A DNA stretch of 64,000 nt, from contig CM070899.1 of NCBI GenBank assembly GCA_036417435.1, forward strand, positions 67,163,001 to 67,227,000. Reading direction: 5' to 3'. Positions 11,651 to 23,580 of the stretch are shown one piece after another. Source of the DNA: Inia geoffrensis. Lineage: Eukaryota; Chordata; Mammalia; Artiodactyla; Iniidae. Below the pieces are notes generated by a model. It had not been told where the DNA came from, searched no databases, and saw nothing but the letters and a program-made list of their open reading frames with translations. A program made the position numbers and the translations under genes. Numbering within the stretch: the stretch's first letter is position 1; each line of letters starts with the position of its first letter.

Positions 11651-12470
11651 GATAAGATATGTATACTCTGTAGACCAAACTCCAAGTGGCTGAGCTTACC
11701 CAAAGTTATTGAAGAGCAAAGCAGGATCCAAGCACTAAAGCATAGGGGGAAGGGGGGGGGGTGGTGTCTCAACAGTTATGGGTCACAAAGAGTAGCCAAT
11801 GAAGGATACAGAAAGAAAGGAGTTTGTGAGCTTAGCAGGAACCAGAATTATACATTACCACAAGGATGAGGGAGTTTGTGGAGAAAGTTCTATTGGGTGC
11901 TTGGATGGGTTTTTTTTCCCTCTGTAGTTCTAGATAATTACATCGGGACTCCTATAGCTGACCAAGAATACAGCTTGAGCCTGCTGATAGCATCCTAGAC
12001 AGTAAGAAAAACCAATAGGCTAATAGTGGGTACACAGTAGATACAAGTAGTAGGACTTTTAAGTCTTAACTTCCCCAAAGTAAGAAAAGATCTTATGTCC
12101 TCTCTCATTTTCATCATGTATTTAACAATAACTTATGGGTTTAAAAAAATGATTAAGGAATGTTTACACAGGTGTCTAATATTTTAAGCTTTGGAAGTAA
12201 AAAGGTGATTGGCCCCAAGTGTGCTTTTCCTGCCAGTTACAGTATTTCCTTTCCAGTGTTTTTAAATTGTCCTAGTTTCCAAGGTAACAGCCAATGGATA
12301 TTGGGTTGTATTCCTCCCAGTTCAAGAGTTGCAGGCAGGTGCAGTTCAGGATGTAGTGAAGGCCTCTGATCCAAATACCCAAATGCTCTTCTTGAATTAA
12401 TGAGCAAAAACTATTCAATCACTGCAAACCTTAAAGTTGAAAAAAGCTTCTCATGGCAACAACAGCAATT
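11651..12470. other. Unique intergenic sequence
   Basis: Nothing recognised apart from a G-rich run at 11748-11766 and a T run near 11910. Confidence 0.4.
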
Positions 12471-12474
12471 TACA

Positions 12475-12655
12475 CACCTGCAGAGCTTTGCAATGCACAA
12501 GGCAGTTTCCCAAGCATTTCTCATAGATTCTTCCATCAACCCTCAGAGGCGAGCAGAGCAGACACTATTATTTTCTTCCTTCACAGGAAGGTGTATGTCC
12601 AAGGGATGGAGCTGGGATTTGAACTCTGACCATAAGGCTCAGGGATCTTTTTATG
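12475..12655 (-). mobile_element. MIR SINE fragment
   Basis: The plus strand shows AAGCATTTCTCATAGATTCT, then TTCACAGGAAGGTG and GCTGGGATTTGAACTCTGAC, the reverse complement of the MIR core and tRNA-like B-box region. Old mammalian SINE, diverged. Confidence 0.6.
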
Positions 12656-12659
12656 ATAC

Positions 12660-13380
12660 GTGAAACACACAATTAATTTAAAAAGTTTTTTTTTCTCTTC
12701 AGAAGTAAATATGAGAGGAATACTTGATTGATGTTTTATCTGCAGTTTACATTATCAAATATTTCAATCAGGGTAGGCTCAGTTTTCCTGGTGAATTTGA
12801 AGCCTAAATTTCCTGGGAAAACAAAACCCTTCAGCTGTGTGAAGGAACAGAGTCGGTGGGGGAAGTGAAACCACAGCGTGGCTAAGGAGATGTGAAATGT
12901 AAATGCTTTATACAGTTGGGGTCTTGGTATAAGAACCAAACTCCTACCCACCCTACAATCCAGGGATATATAGAGCCACTCCTGGAAGCAGTGAGGCTAG
13001 CCCAAAAGTCTACCTTACATGAGGGCCTGAATGACCCCCTGAAGGAGTGACTGGAGGCACATAATACGGGTCCAGGGTGTGGGGGGCAGAGTCTGGGTGT
13101 CTGTCATTCTGGAATCACCATTCTGGAATGATTCAGGACTAAAGATACAAAGAGCAAAGTAAAACAAAGAATTATCTTACTAACGTCTCCCTGAGACCCT
13201 AAGAACCCAAAGCAACACTGTTTTGTGGCACTAGTTGTGCTGAAGGGCAGTGTGAGAGCACACTGGAGTGTAGAAGTTATTTCTGAAATAGGCCCTGTGT
13301 GAGCAGAGGCCTTCTTACCATGGAGTAAATGGGATAGAGTCATGGGAATATTACCTGCTCATAGCTCTTGCAGCTTTTTT
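12660..13380. other. Unique intergenic sequence
   Basis: No gene or repeat recognised. Short ORFs on both strands have no family resemblance. Confidence 0.4.
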
Positions 13381-13384
13381 AAAC

Positions 13385-13520
13385 ATTAATTCATTCAGAA
13401 AGTATTTATTCAGGTCAGGCTTTGTGACAGGTAGTTGGGATACAGCAGTGAGCAAAACAAATGAAGTCCTACTCTTTGGAAGTTCTATTCTAGTGGGGGA
13501 AGATAGAAACAAACAAACAA
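13385..13520. repeat. Ancient interspersed repeat (TTTATT..GGGATACAGCAGTGA family)
   Basis: It contains TTCATTCAGAAAGTATTTAT, then GGGATACAGCAGTGAGCAAA and CTATTCTAGTGGGGGAAGAT, a common mammalian interspersed repeat signature. A relative lies at 39745-39930. The class was not assigned by eye. Confidence 0.55.
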
Positions 13521-13894
13521 ATAAATTGTGTGATGGACACAGATGCCATGGAAAAAACTGAAGCAGGATACAGGGGATGTAGCTTTCACAAAACACAAGT
13601 TGTGTGTCCATTTTAAATGCTTCTATAAATCAACAAAAATCCACTAGATTAATTTTACTAGTTGTGATCACTGAGGAACATTTCATAATGATAACAGGAT
13701 CAATTCCTCAGGAAGACATAGCAATCCTAAATGTGTATATAGCTAACAACATTTGCTTCAAAATATATGAAGCAAAAACTGTTGGAACTGAAAGACCAAA
13801 TAGAAAACTCCATAATTATAACTAGAGACCTCAACAGTCCTCACTCAATAACTGATGGAAGAAATACAAAAAATCAGTAAGGATATACATGATT

Positions 13895-14222
13895 CTTTTT
13901 TTATAAAGCATTTTTAAAATTAATTCATTTATTTTTGGTTGCACTGGGTCTTCGTTGCTGTATGCAGGCTTTCTCTAGTTGTGGTGAGTAAGGGCTACTC
14001 TTTGTTGTGGTGCATGGGCTTCTCATTGAGGTGGCTTCTTTTGTTGCATAGCACGGGCTCTAGATGCATGGGCTTCAGTAGTTGTGGCACGTGGGCTCAG
14101 TAGTTGTGGCACACAGGCTTAGTTGCCCCTCAGCATGTGGGATCTTCCTGGACCAGGACTCGAAACCGTGTCCACTGCATTGGCAGGCAGATTCTTAACC
14201 ACTGTGCCACCAGGGAAGTCCC
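13895..14222 (-). mobile_element. CHR SINE, long form
   Basis: The minus strand starts GGGACTTCCCTGGTGGCACA and carries the repeated GTGCCACAACTACTGA body units of the long CHR form, ending in an A/T-rich tail. A perfect 16-bp target-site duplication, AAGGATATACATGATT, flanks it at 13879-13894 and 14223-14238. Confidence 0.95.
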
Positions 14223-14567
14223 AAGGATATACATGATTTGAACAACATTATCAACTAACTTGACCTATTAACATTTATAGAACACTCCAGCCAACAACTG
14301 CACATTCTTTTTCTGCCCACATGGAACATTCACTAGGCATAGAACCTGGGCTGCAGAACAAGTCTCAATAAATTTAAAATAATTGAAACCATACCTCAAG
14401 GGAGTTAAATTAAAAAATAATACAAAGATAACTAGAAAATCCCCCAAATATTTGGAAACTAAAAGTAAGCATCTAAATGATCCATGTGACAAAAAAAGAT
14501 AAAAAGTAAAGTAAATATTTTAAACTAAATGAAAATATAAACACAGCACATTAAAATGTGTGGGGTA

Positions 14568-16631
14568 AACATACTCTTGGATTGGAAGAATTAATATTGC
14601 TATAATGGCCATACTACCCAAAGCAACCTACAGATTTAATGTGATCCCTATCAAATTACACATGACATTTTTCATAGAACTAGAACAAATAATCTTAAAA
14701 TTTATACGGAACGATAAAAGACCCAGAATTGCCAAAGCAATCCTTGAGGGAAAAGAAAAAAGCAGTAGGCAAAACCCTCCCAGACTTTAGACAATACTAG
14801 AAAGCTACAGTAATCAAAACAGTGTGGTATCAATGGAACAGAATAGAGAGCCCAGAAATAAATCCACACACCCATGGTCAATTAATCTTCAACAAAGGAG
14901 GCAAGAATATACAATGGGGAAAAGACAGTCTCTTCAGCAAGTGGTGTTGGAAAAGTTGGACAGCCACATGTAAATCAATGAAGTTACAACACTCAAATCA
15001 TACAAAAAAATGAACTCAAAATGGCTTAAAGACTTAAATATGACATGACACCATATGTCTTATATATAGTGTCTATAAGACACTGTATGTGTCTTATAGA
15101 CACAAAAGTATAATTCAAAAAGATAAATGCACCTAGAAGAAAACATAGGCACAACATACTCTGACATAAATTGTAGCAATGTTTCCTCAGGTCAGGCTCC
15201 CAAAGCAACAGAAATAAAAGCGAAAAAAAACAACTGGGACCTAATCAAACTTACAAGCTCTTGCACAGCAAAGGAAACCATAAACAAAATGAAAAGACAA
15301 CCTACAGAATGGAAGAAAAGATCTGCAAACAATGCAACTGATAGGGCTTAATTTCCAAAATATACAAACGGTTCAAACAACTCAGTAACAAAAAAAAACA
15401 AACAACCCAATCAAAAAATGGGCAGAATACCTAAAGAGACACTGTTCCAAAGAAGACATACAGATGGCCAAGAGGTACATGAAAAGATGTTCATCATCAC
15501 TAATTATTAGAGAAATGCAAATTAAAACTACAGTGAGGGCTTCTCTGGTGGCGCAGTGGTTGAGAGTCCACCTGCCAATGCAAGGGACAGGGGTTCATGC
15601 CCCAGTCCGGGAAGATCCCACATGCCGCGGAGCAGCTGGGCCCGTGAGCCATGGCCACTGAGCCTGCGCATCCGGAGCCTGTGCTCCACAACGGGAGAGG
15701 CCACAACAGTGAGAGGCCCGTGTACCACACACACACAAAAAAAACTACAGTGAGGTATCACCTCATGCCAATCAGAATGGCCATCATCAAAAAGTCTACA
15801 AATAATAAATGGTGGAGAGGGTGTGGAGAAAAGGGAACCCTCTTACACTGTTAGTGGAATGTAAGTTGATGCAGCCATTATGGAAAACAGTAGGGAGGTT
15901 CCTCAAAAAGCTAAAAATAGAGTTGCCATATGATCCAGCAATCCCACTCCTGGGCATATACCCAGACAAAACTATAATTCAAAAAGATAAATGCACCGCT
16001 ATGTTCACAGAAACACTATTTACAATAGCCAAGACACAGAAACAACCAAAATGTCCATCAACAGATAAATGGATAAAGATGTGGTATATATATACAATGG
16101 GCTATTAGCCATAAAAAAGAATGAAATAATGCCATTTTCAGCAACATGGACAGACCTAGAGATTATCATACTAAGCGAAGTAAGTCAGAAAGAGAAAGAC
16201 AAATAGCATATGATATCACTTATATGTAGAATCTAAAATACAACACAAATGAACAAATCTATGAAACAGAAACAGACCCACAGACAAAGAGAACAGACTT
16301 ATGGTTGCCAAGGGGGAGGGGGAAGGGAGTGGGGAAGGGAAGGATTGGGAGTTTGGGATTAGCAGATGCAAACTAGTATATATAGGATTGATAAACAATA
16401 ACTTGTATGGATTACAATAACTTGTATGGATTATCCCTACACTTGTATAGCGTATGGATATACACTACCGTATAACACAGGGAACTATATACAATACCCT
16501 GTGATAAACCATAATGGAAAAGAATGTGAAAAAGAATATATCTGTGTATAACTGAGTCACTTTGCTGTACGGCAGAAATTAACACAACATTGTAAATCAA
16601 CTATACTTAAATAAAATTTTTTAAATTAAAA
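14568..16631 (+). mobile_element. Younger 5'-truncated L1 inserted in the ancient L1
   Basis: It begins in ORF2 with ACATACTCTTGGATTGGAAG and runs through the C-terminal RT and cysteine-rich region to a 3'UTR ending AATAAAATTTTTTAAATTAAA. The target-site duplication AAAATGTGTGGGGTA occurs at 14553-14567 and 16632-16646, so the insertion split one ancient L1. The frame has many stops. A CHR SINE interrupts it at 15539-15740. The 3'UTR differs from that of the two long L1s here, so it belongs to another subfamily. Confidence 0.9.
15539..15740 (+). mobile_element. CHR SINE, short form
   Basis: It starts GCTTCTCTGGTGGCGCAGTG, passes the tRNA-like region with GGGGTTCATGCCCCAGTCC, and ends in a CACACACAAAAA tail. 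A perfect 15-bp duplication, AAAACTACAGTGAGG, lies at 15524-15538 and 15741-15755, inside the younger L1 ORF2. Confidence 0.96.
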
Positions 16632-17040
16632 AAAATGTGTGGGGTACAGCTACAGCAGCTAAAATTGCCTAGAAGCAAATTTTAATGCTTCTATTAGAAA
16701 AGAAGGTCTAAAATTAATAATCCAAATTTCCACTATAAGAAACAAGAGAAAGAAGAGTATATTAAAGCTAAAGTAAATATAAGGAAGGAAATAAAGAGTA
16801 GAAATTAACATAGAAATGAACAAGGAATAGAAAAAAAAAAAGAAACCAAAACTGGTGGGAGTTTTTGGCAAAAGACAGAAAAATTAATAAAATTCTAGCT
16901 AGACAAATCAAGAAAATAAGAAAGAAAACACAAGTTACCAACATCAGGAACAAAATAGGAGACCTCATTACAGATACTAGAGAGATTAAAAGAAAAACAG
17001 GGTAATATTATGAAAAACTTCATGCTGCTGCTTTAGGACA

Positions 17041-17753
17041 AAACTAGTCTTTTCCTGAAAACACAGAAGCATGTACACAGTTAAAATTCTCTGAAAATAT
17101 TGCTTCTCAGTGTAGTCTCAACCATTTATAATATTTATAACTTTTAACCGAAATAACTTCTATTTTGCATAGAAGACTGGGGGCGTGGATAATGTGAACT
17201 GTCACACCCCAGCATTTTATCAGACTAGCAGAGCTCAAGAATTCACATAATACAACTTTCTACACTCACTAATATCCCATATACAACTTCTCAAAATGGT
17301 AGAAATGAATGTGCTCATTAACATGAACCAAAGATACGGTTTTTCTGTAGTATATAAAAATAAGAAGCTAAGGTATATAAAATTTAAATTATGCTTAATA
17401 ATTAATACTTTATTGTTCGATCTTACTTGCAAATGATCTAGGTATCCAATGATTTTCCATTAATTAACCCAATCTAATGCCAATCCAAGATTTAACTTAC
17501 CTAGATCTTGGAAATTTAAGCTGATATAATTACTAATTAAACAAAGTACATCAGAATAAGGATTTAATTTGGTCAAACACAAATTTATATTTTTCATAAG
17601 CAAAGCATTAAATGGAAATAATGCTAGCTTACTTGACCTGTAAACATGTATAAGTTTAGAAAAAACGTACCCAAGTATAAAAAAAAATGTATACTTGCAT
17701 TATATGTAATACTGATAAATCAGAGAAGACATAGCTATTTTTATTAATCTATC
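17041..17753. other. AT-rich intergenic sequence
   Basis: No gene, RNA or repeat recognised. Confidence 0.4.
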
Positions 17754-18412
17754 CCTTCTTTTTTTGCAGTTTGCGCAAGAGACTTTAACTGGTTTAGTGC
17801 GCAGAAGACTGGAAAATCTGTTTAGGAAGCAAGACTACTGGTGATAAAGACTCTACCCCTGGCTGATTCTGATTACAGGGAAATGATGCTGACTGGGAGA
17901 TCCAAGAATCAGGTTTATGATGAGTTGCAGAATCTATATTTTGAAATAGTCTCCTGCCAGATTCACTCTACCAGGATTAAAAATTCCTACTGCAGTCTCG
18001 GTCTTCTTGAAAAACTGGAAGTGGAGAAATCCACATCATGGGTTCTAGTTTTAGTTTCAGGAGATCACCATTCAATAAAATGGGACGAATTTTTCTCTCG
18101 CCCTTGATTTGTTTCCATGTTCTCTTCATCACCAATGACAACTGTCTCACACGTCCCTTCTGAGGAGCCAATTCTTCTGAGGAAGGAAGAATTGTGGAAT
18201 CATTTCATTGCAGCTCCTAATTTTTTGATGATATAAATGTTATGGTTCTTTTGATCAGCTACCACTAGTGCAGAAGGTTGGGAGGCTGTACAGGTTCGAT
18301 AAAAACATCATCATCATCTTCCACTGATGAGTTCTGAAATTTGTTAGACCTAGAAAGTAAAGGATTAGGTGGACCACTAAATGAATTTCCTACATTCATG
18401 AGACTAGACACA
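17754..18412 (-). pseudogene. ZMYM2/ZMYM5-like retropseudogene (N-terminal part)
   Basis: The minus-strand translation from about 18400 resembles the N-terminal region of the MYM-type zinc-finger protein ZMYM2 (ZNF198) and its paralogue ZMYM5. Segments recognised are GNSFSGPPNPLLSRSNKFQN, SSVEDDDDVFIEPVQPP, then after stops and frameshifts [17 protein letters not shown] and LLPKQIFQ, and finally a shifted KPVKVSCANCKK just before the first zinc finger. Several exons' worth of coding sequence is contiguous without introns, which indicates a processed copy. Two close stops, at least two frameshifts and both-end truncation make it dead. The match ends at an A run (CTGCAAAAAAAG). The gene itself is a nuclear chromatin-associated factor; nothing here is expressed as protein. 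Confidence 0.75.
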
Positions 18413-19059
18413 GATATTTAATGAATGAATATGTGAATGGTCCTCATTGAGTCAGCCCATCTGAGAAACCGCTCATTTCCCTCCCTAATTAATCAGTGGC
18501 CTCTGCTTTCCCAGGACATCCCCTTAGAACACTCCACACAGGCAACCACAGGTTCCAGATACTTGGCTGTTCTTATGGAAAGTTCCCTCCTCTATTCTGG
18601 ACCCACACTCACAGTTATTTTTAACCCACAGATTGGGTTAAAAATAAACCCAAGCAATGATAACAGCTTCCTGCCTTAGCCCTCCTAGAAAGGGTATCAC
18701 ATTTTAAAAAGGATGTTTTACAATTTGAGTAAAAATGCAGTGCTCTAGTGACCAGAAGAACATTCAGCCATCAAGGCTAGGAAGAGTTCATCGGAGTTAG
18801 GCCTCTTGGATCATCTCATACACCCTCTACTCATCATGCCCTTCCACACCTCTGAGCTTTTATGGTGTGACTTCCCTTGGCTTCTCATCAACCCTGCCCA
18901 CCTGGTGAAACATCACCTCAAAAGTATCTTCTCTAGCTCTCCTGGTTAGCAACTCTCACCTGTTTCCATAGCAAGAGTTTACCACTGTGCTATGACCTAT
19001 CATAATTATATATGTTGTCCTCTCCTCCACCATATGCACTAAGCCCAACAAGATTGGCA
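18413..19059. other. Unique intergenic sequence
   Basis: No gene or repeat recognised. A local direct repeat around GGGTTAAAAATAAACCC (18620-18655) is the only structure seen. Confidence 0.4.
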
Positions 19060-19340
19060 GGAATTTCTGAATTCAAGAATCGACTGGAAGAATAAGGAGG
19101 CAGGAGAGAATCAGAGAGATGGCAGCAGAAGGACTCAGATGACATTGCTGGCTTTGAAGATGGAAGGGGTCACAGGCCACAAAATGCAGGTGACCTCTAG
19201 AAGCTGAAAAGGTGAATAAACAGATTCTTCCCTAGAACTTCCAGAAAAGAAGTCAGCCATGCCAACAGATTTAGCTCAGTGAGATCCATGTCAGACTTCT
19301 GATGACCTTCAGAATTGCAGAACAATAAATTTGTTGTTTT
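19060..19340 (+). repeat. MaLR-like (MLT1-type) LTR fragment, left part
   Basis: The stretch TTCCCTAGAACTTCCAGAA, then CAGTGAGATCCATGTCAGAC and TTCTGATGACCTTCAGAATT, with AATAAATTTGTTGTTTT, resembles the 3' half of an old MaLR-type LTR. Its continuation, TTGTTTTAAACC, resumes at 25994 after the minus-strand L1. Confidence 0.6.
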
Positions 19341-19721
19341 TATTTTTTTTTTACATCTTTATTGGAGTATAATTGCTTTACAATGGTGTGTTAGTTTCTG
19401 CTTTATAACAAAGTGAATCAGTTATACATATACATATGTTCCCCTATCTCTTCCCTCTTGAGTCTACCTCCCTCCCACCCTCCCTATCCCTGTGCTATGT
19501 GCTAGGTGGTCACAAAGAACTGAGCTGATATCCCTGTGCTATGCGGCTGCTTCCCACTAGCTAGCTGTTTTACGTTTGGTAGTGTATATATGTCCATGCC
19601 CCTCTCTCACTTTGTCACAGCTTACCCTTCCCCCTCCCCATATCCTCAAGTCCATTCTCTAGTAGGTCTGTGTCTTTATTCCTGTCTTACCCCTAGGTTC
19701 TTCATGACATTCTTTTTTTTC

Positions 19722-22700
19722 TTAGATTCCACATATATGTGTTAGCATACGGTATTTGTCTTTCTCTTTCTGACTTACCTCACTCTGTATGACAAACTCT
19801 AGGTCCATCCACCTCACTACAAATAACTCAATTTCTTTTCTTTTTATGGCTGAGTAATATTCCATTGTATATATGTGCCACATCTTCTTTATCCATTCAT
19901 CCAATGATGGACACTTAGGTTGCTTCCATCTCCTGGCTATTGCAAATAGAGCTGAAATGAACATTTTGGTACATGACTCTTTTTGAATTATGGTTTTCTC
20001 AGGGTATATGCCCAGTTCTGGGATTGCTGGGTCATATGGTAGTTCTATTGGTAGTTTTTTAAGGAACCTCCATACTGTTCTCCATAGTGGCTGTACCAAT
20101 TCACATTCCCACCAGCAGTGCAAGAGTGTTCCCTTTTCTCCACACCCGCTCCAGCATTTATTGTTTCTAGATTTTTTGATGATGGCCATTCTGACCAGTA
20201 TGAGATGATATCTCATTGTAGTTTTGACTTGCATTTCTCTAATGATAAATGATGTCGAGCATTCTTTCATGTGTTTGTTGGCAATCTGTATATCTTCTTT
20301 GGAGAAATGTCTATTTAGGTCTTCTGTCCATTTTTGGATTGGATTGTTTGTTTTTTTGTAATTGAGCTGCATGAGCTGCTTATAAATTTTGGAGATTAAT
20401 CCTTTGTCAGTTGCTTCATTTGAAAATATTTTCTCCCATTCTGAGGGTTGCCTTTTGGTCTTGTTTATGGCTTCCTTTGCTGTGCAAAAGCTTTTAAGTT
20501 TCATTAGGTCCAATTTGGTTATTTTTGTTTTTATTTCCATTTCTCCAGGAGGTGGGTCAAAAACGATCTTGCTGTGATTTATGTCATAGAGTGTTGTGCC
20601 TATGTTTTCCTCTAAGACTTTGATAGTTTCTGGCCTTACATTTAGGTCTTTAACCCATTTTCAGCTTATCTTTGTCTATGGTGTTAGGGAGTGTTCTAAT
20701 TTCATACTTTTATATGTACCTGTCCACTTTTGCCAGCACCACTTATTGAAGAGGCTGTCCTTTCTCCACTGTACATTCCTGCCTCCTTTATCAAAGATAA
20801 GGTGTCCATATGTGCATGGGTTTATCTCTGGGCTTTCTATCCTGTTCCATTGATCCATATTTCTGATTTTGTGCCAGTACCATACAGTCTTGATTACTGT
20901 AGCTTTGTAGTATAGTCTGAAGCCCAGGAGCCTGATTCCTCCAGCTCCGTTTTTCGTTCTCAAGATTGCTTTGGCTATTCGGGGTCTTTTGTGTTTCGAT
21001 ACAGATTCTGAAATTTTTTGTTCTAGTTCTGTGAAAAATGCCAGTGGTAGTTTGATAGGGATTGCATTGAATATGTAGATTGCTTTGGGTAGTAGAGTCA
21101 TTTTCACAATGTTGATTCTTCAATCCAAGAACATGGTATATCTCTCCATCTATTTGTATCATCTTTAATATCTTTCATCAGTGTCTTATAATTTTCTGCA
21201 TACAGGTCTTTTGTCTCCTTAGGTAGGTTTATTCCTAGATATTTTATTCTTTTTGTTGCAATGGTAAATGGAAGTGTTTTCAATTTCACTTTCAGATTTT
21301 TCATCATTAGTGTATAGGAATGCCAGAGATTTCTGTGCATTAATTTTGCATCCTGCTACTTTACCAAATTCATTGATTAGCTCTAGTAGTTTTCTGGTAG
21401 CATCTTTAGGATTTTCTATGTATAGTATCATGTCATCTGCAAACAGTGACAGCTTTACTTCTTCTTTTCCAATTTGGGTTCCTTTTATTTCCTTTTCTTC
21501 TCTGATTGCTGTGGCTAAAACTTCCAAAACTATGTTGAATAAAAGAGGTGACAGTGGGCAACCTTGTCTTGTTCCTGATCTTAGTGGAAATGCTTTCAAT
21601 TTTTCACCATTGAGGACGATTTTGGCTGTGGGTTTTTTATATATGGCCTTTATTATGTTGAGGAAAGTTCCCTCTATGCCTACTTTCTGGGGGGTGTTTA
21701 TCATAAATGGGTGTTGAATTTTGTCAAAAGCTTTCTCTGCATCTATTGAGATGATCATATGGTTTTTCTCCTCCAATTTGTTAATATGGTGTATCACGTT
21801 GTTTGATTTGCATATATTGAAGAATCCTTGCATTCCTGGAATAAACCCCACTTGATCATGGTGTATGATCATTTTACTGTGCTGTTGGATTCTGTTTGCT
21901 AGTATTTGTGGAGGATTTTTGCATCTATGTTTTCAGTGATATTGGCCTGTAGTTTTCCTTCTTTGTGACATCTTTGTCTGGTTTTGGTATCAGGGTGATG
22001 GTGGCCTCGTAGAATGAGTTTGGGAGTGTTCCTCCATCTGCTATATTTGGGAAGAGTTTGAGAAAGATAGGTGTTAGCTCTTCTCTAAATGTTTGATAGA
22101 ATTCTCCTGTGAAGCCATCTGGTTATGGGCTATTGTTTGTTGGAAGATTTCTTATCACAGTTTCAATTTCAGTGCTTTTGATTTGTCTGTTCATATTTTT
22201 TATTTCTTCCTGATTCAGTCTTGGCAGGTTGTGCATTTCTAAGAATTTGTCCATTTCTTCCAGGTTGTCCATTTTATTGGCATAGAGTTTCTTGTAGTAA
22301 TCTCTCATGATCTATTGGAGTTCTGCAGTGTCAATTGTTTCTTCTCCTTTTTCATGTCTAATTCTATTGATTTGAATCTTCTCCCTTTTTTTCTTGATGA
22401 GTCTGGCTAATGGTTTATCAATTTTGTTTATCTTCTCACAGAACCAGCTTTTAGTTTTATTGATCTTTGCTATCGTTTCCTTCCTTTCTTTTTCATTTAT
22501 TTCAGATATAATCTTTATGATTTCTTTCCTTCTGCTTGCTTTGGGATTTTTTTGTTCTTCTTTCTCTAATTGCTTCAGGTGCAAGGTTAGGTTGTTTATT
22601 CGAGATGTTTCTTAAGATAGGATTGTATTGCTATAAGCTTCCCTCTTAGAACAGCTTTTGCTGCATCCCATAGGTTTTGGGTCGTCGTGTCTCCATTGTC

Positions 22701-23519
22701 ATTTGTTTCTAGGTATGTTTTGATTTCCTCTTTGGTTTCTTCACTGATCATTTCGTTATTAAGTAGTGTATTGTTTAGACTCCACGTGTTTGTATTTTTT
22801 ACTGATCTTTTCCTGTAATTGATATCTAGTCTCATAGCGTTGTGGTCGGAAAAGATACTTGATACAATTTCAATTTTCTTAAATTTACCAAGGCTTGATT
22901 TGTGACCCAAGATATGATCTATCCTGGAGAATATTCCATGAGCACTTGAGAAAAATCTGTATTCTCTTGCTTGCGGATGGAATGTCCTATAAATATCAAT
23001 GAAGTCCATCTTGTTTAATGTAACATTTAAATCTTGTGTTTCCATATTTATTTTCATTTTGGATGATCTGTCCATTGGTGAAAGTGGGGTTTAAAGTCCC
23101 CTACTATGAATGTGTTACTGTCACTTTCCCCTTTTATAGCTGTTAGTATTTGCCTTATGTATTGAGGTGCTCCTATGTTGGGTGGATAAATATTTACAAT
23201 TGTTATATCTTCTTGGATCGATCTCTTGATCATTATGTAGTGTCCTACTTTGTCCCTTCTAATAGTCTTTATTTTAGTCTATTTTGTCGGATATAAGAAT
23301 TGCTACTCCAGGTTTCTTTTGATTTCCACTTGCATGGAATATCTTTTTCCATCCCCTCACTTTCAGTCTGTATGTGTCCCTAGGTCTGAAGTGGGTCTCT
23401 TGTAGACAGCATATATATGGGTCTTGTTTTTGTATCCATTCAGCCAGTCTGTGTCTTTTGGTGGGAGCATTTAATCCATTTATATTTAAGGTAATTATAG
23501 ACATGTTTGTTCATATTCC
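19722..23519 (-). pseudogene. L1 ORF2 (endonuclease/RT), multiply broken
   Basis: Minus-strand ORF2 begins near 23504 with MSIITLNINGLNAPTKR. A 2-nt loss shifts the frame near 23274, followed by another frameshift in the GDF region near 23095, a short deletion near 22600 and several stops around 22123-22310 and 21880-22120. The RT core with the FADD motif is open in 21872-21219, and the C-terminus, including CWWEC, in 20540-19722. Unlike the plus-strand copy, it keeps the endonuclease SDH motif. Not translatable as one protein. Confidence 0.92.
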
Positions 23520-23580
23520 CATTTTCTTAATTGTTTTGGGTTTGTTATTGTAGGTCTTTTCCTTCTCTTGTGTTTCTGGC

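Larger units (their letters stand above)
13640..17040 (+). mobile_element. Ancient L1 ORF2 fragment, host of nested insertions
   Basis: Ancient L1 ORF2 sequence (endonuclease into the RT N-terminus) is present in three pieces: about 13640-13894, 14239-14567 and 16632-17040. Recognisable phrases are CATTTCATAATGATAACAGG, GAACACTCCAGCCAACAACT and CTAGCTAGACAAATCAAGAA. It is interrupted by a CHR SINE (13895-14222) and by a younger L1 (14568-16631), both with target-site duplications. Fully decayed. Confidence 0.8.

Noticed and set aside
15539..15740. tRNA-like A and B boxes in CHR SINEs considered as tRNA genes
   Set aside because: The tRNA-derived heads lack a complete cloverleaf and are joined to SINE bodies with A tails and target-site duplications.
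17841..18107. 88-codon plus-strand frame
   Set aside because: It is antisense to the ZMYM-like pseudogene, which explains the long frame.
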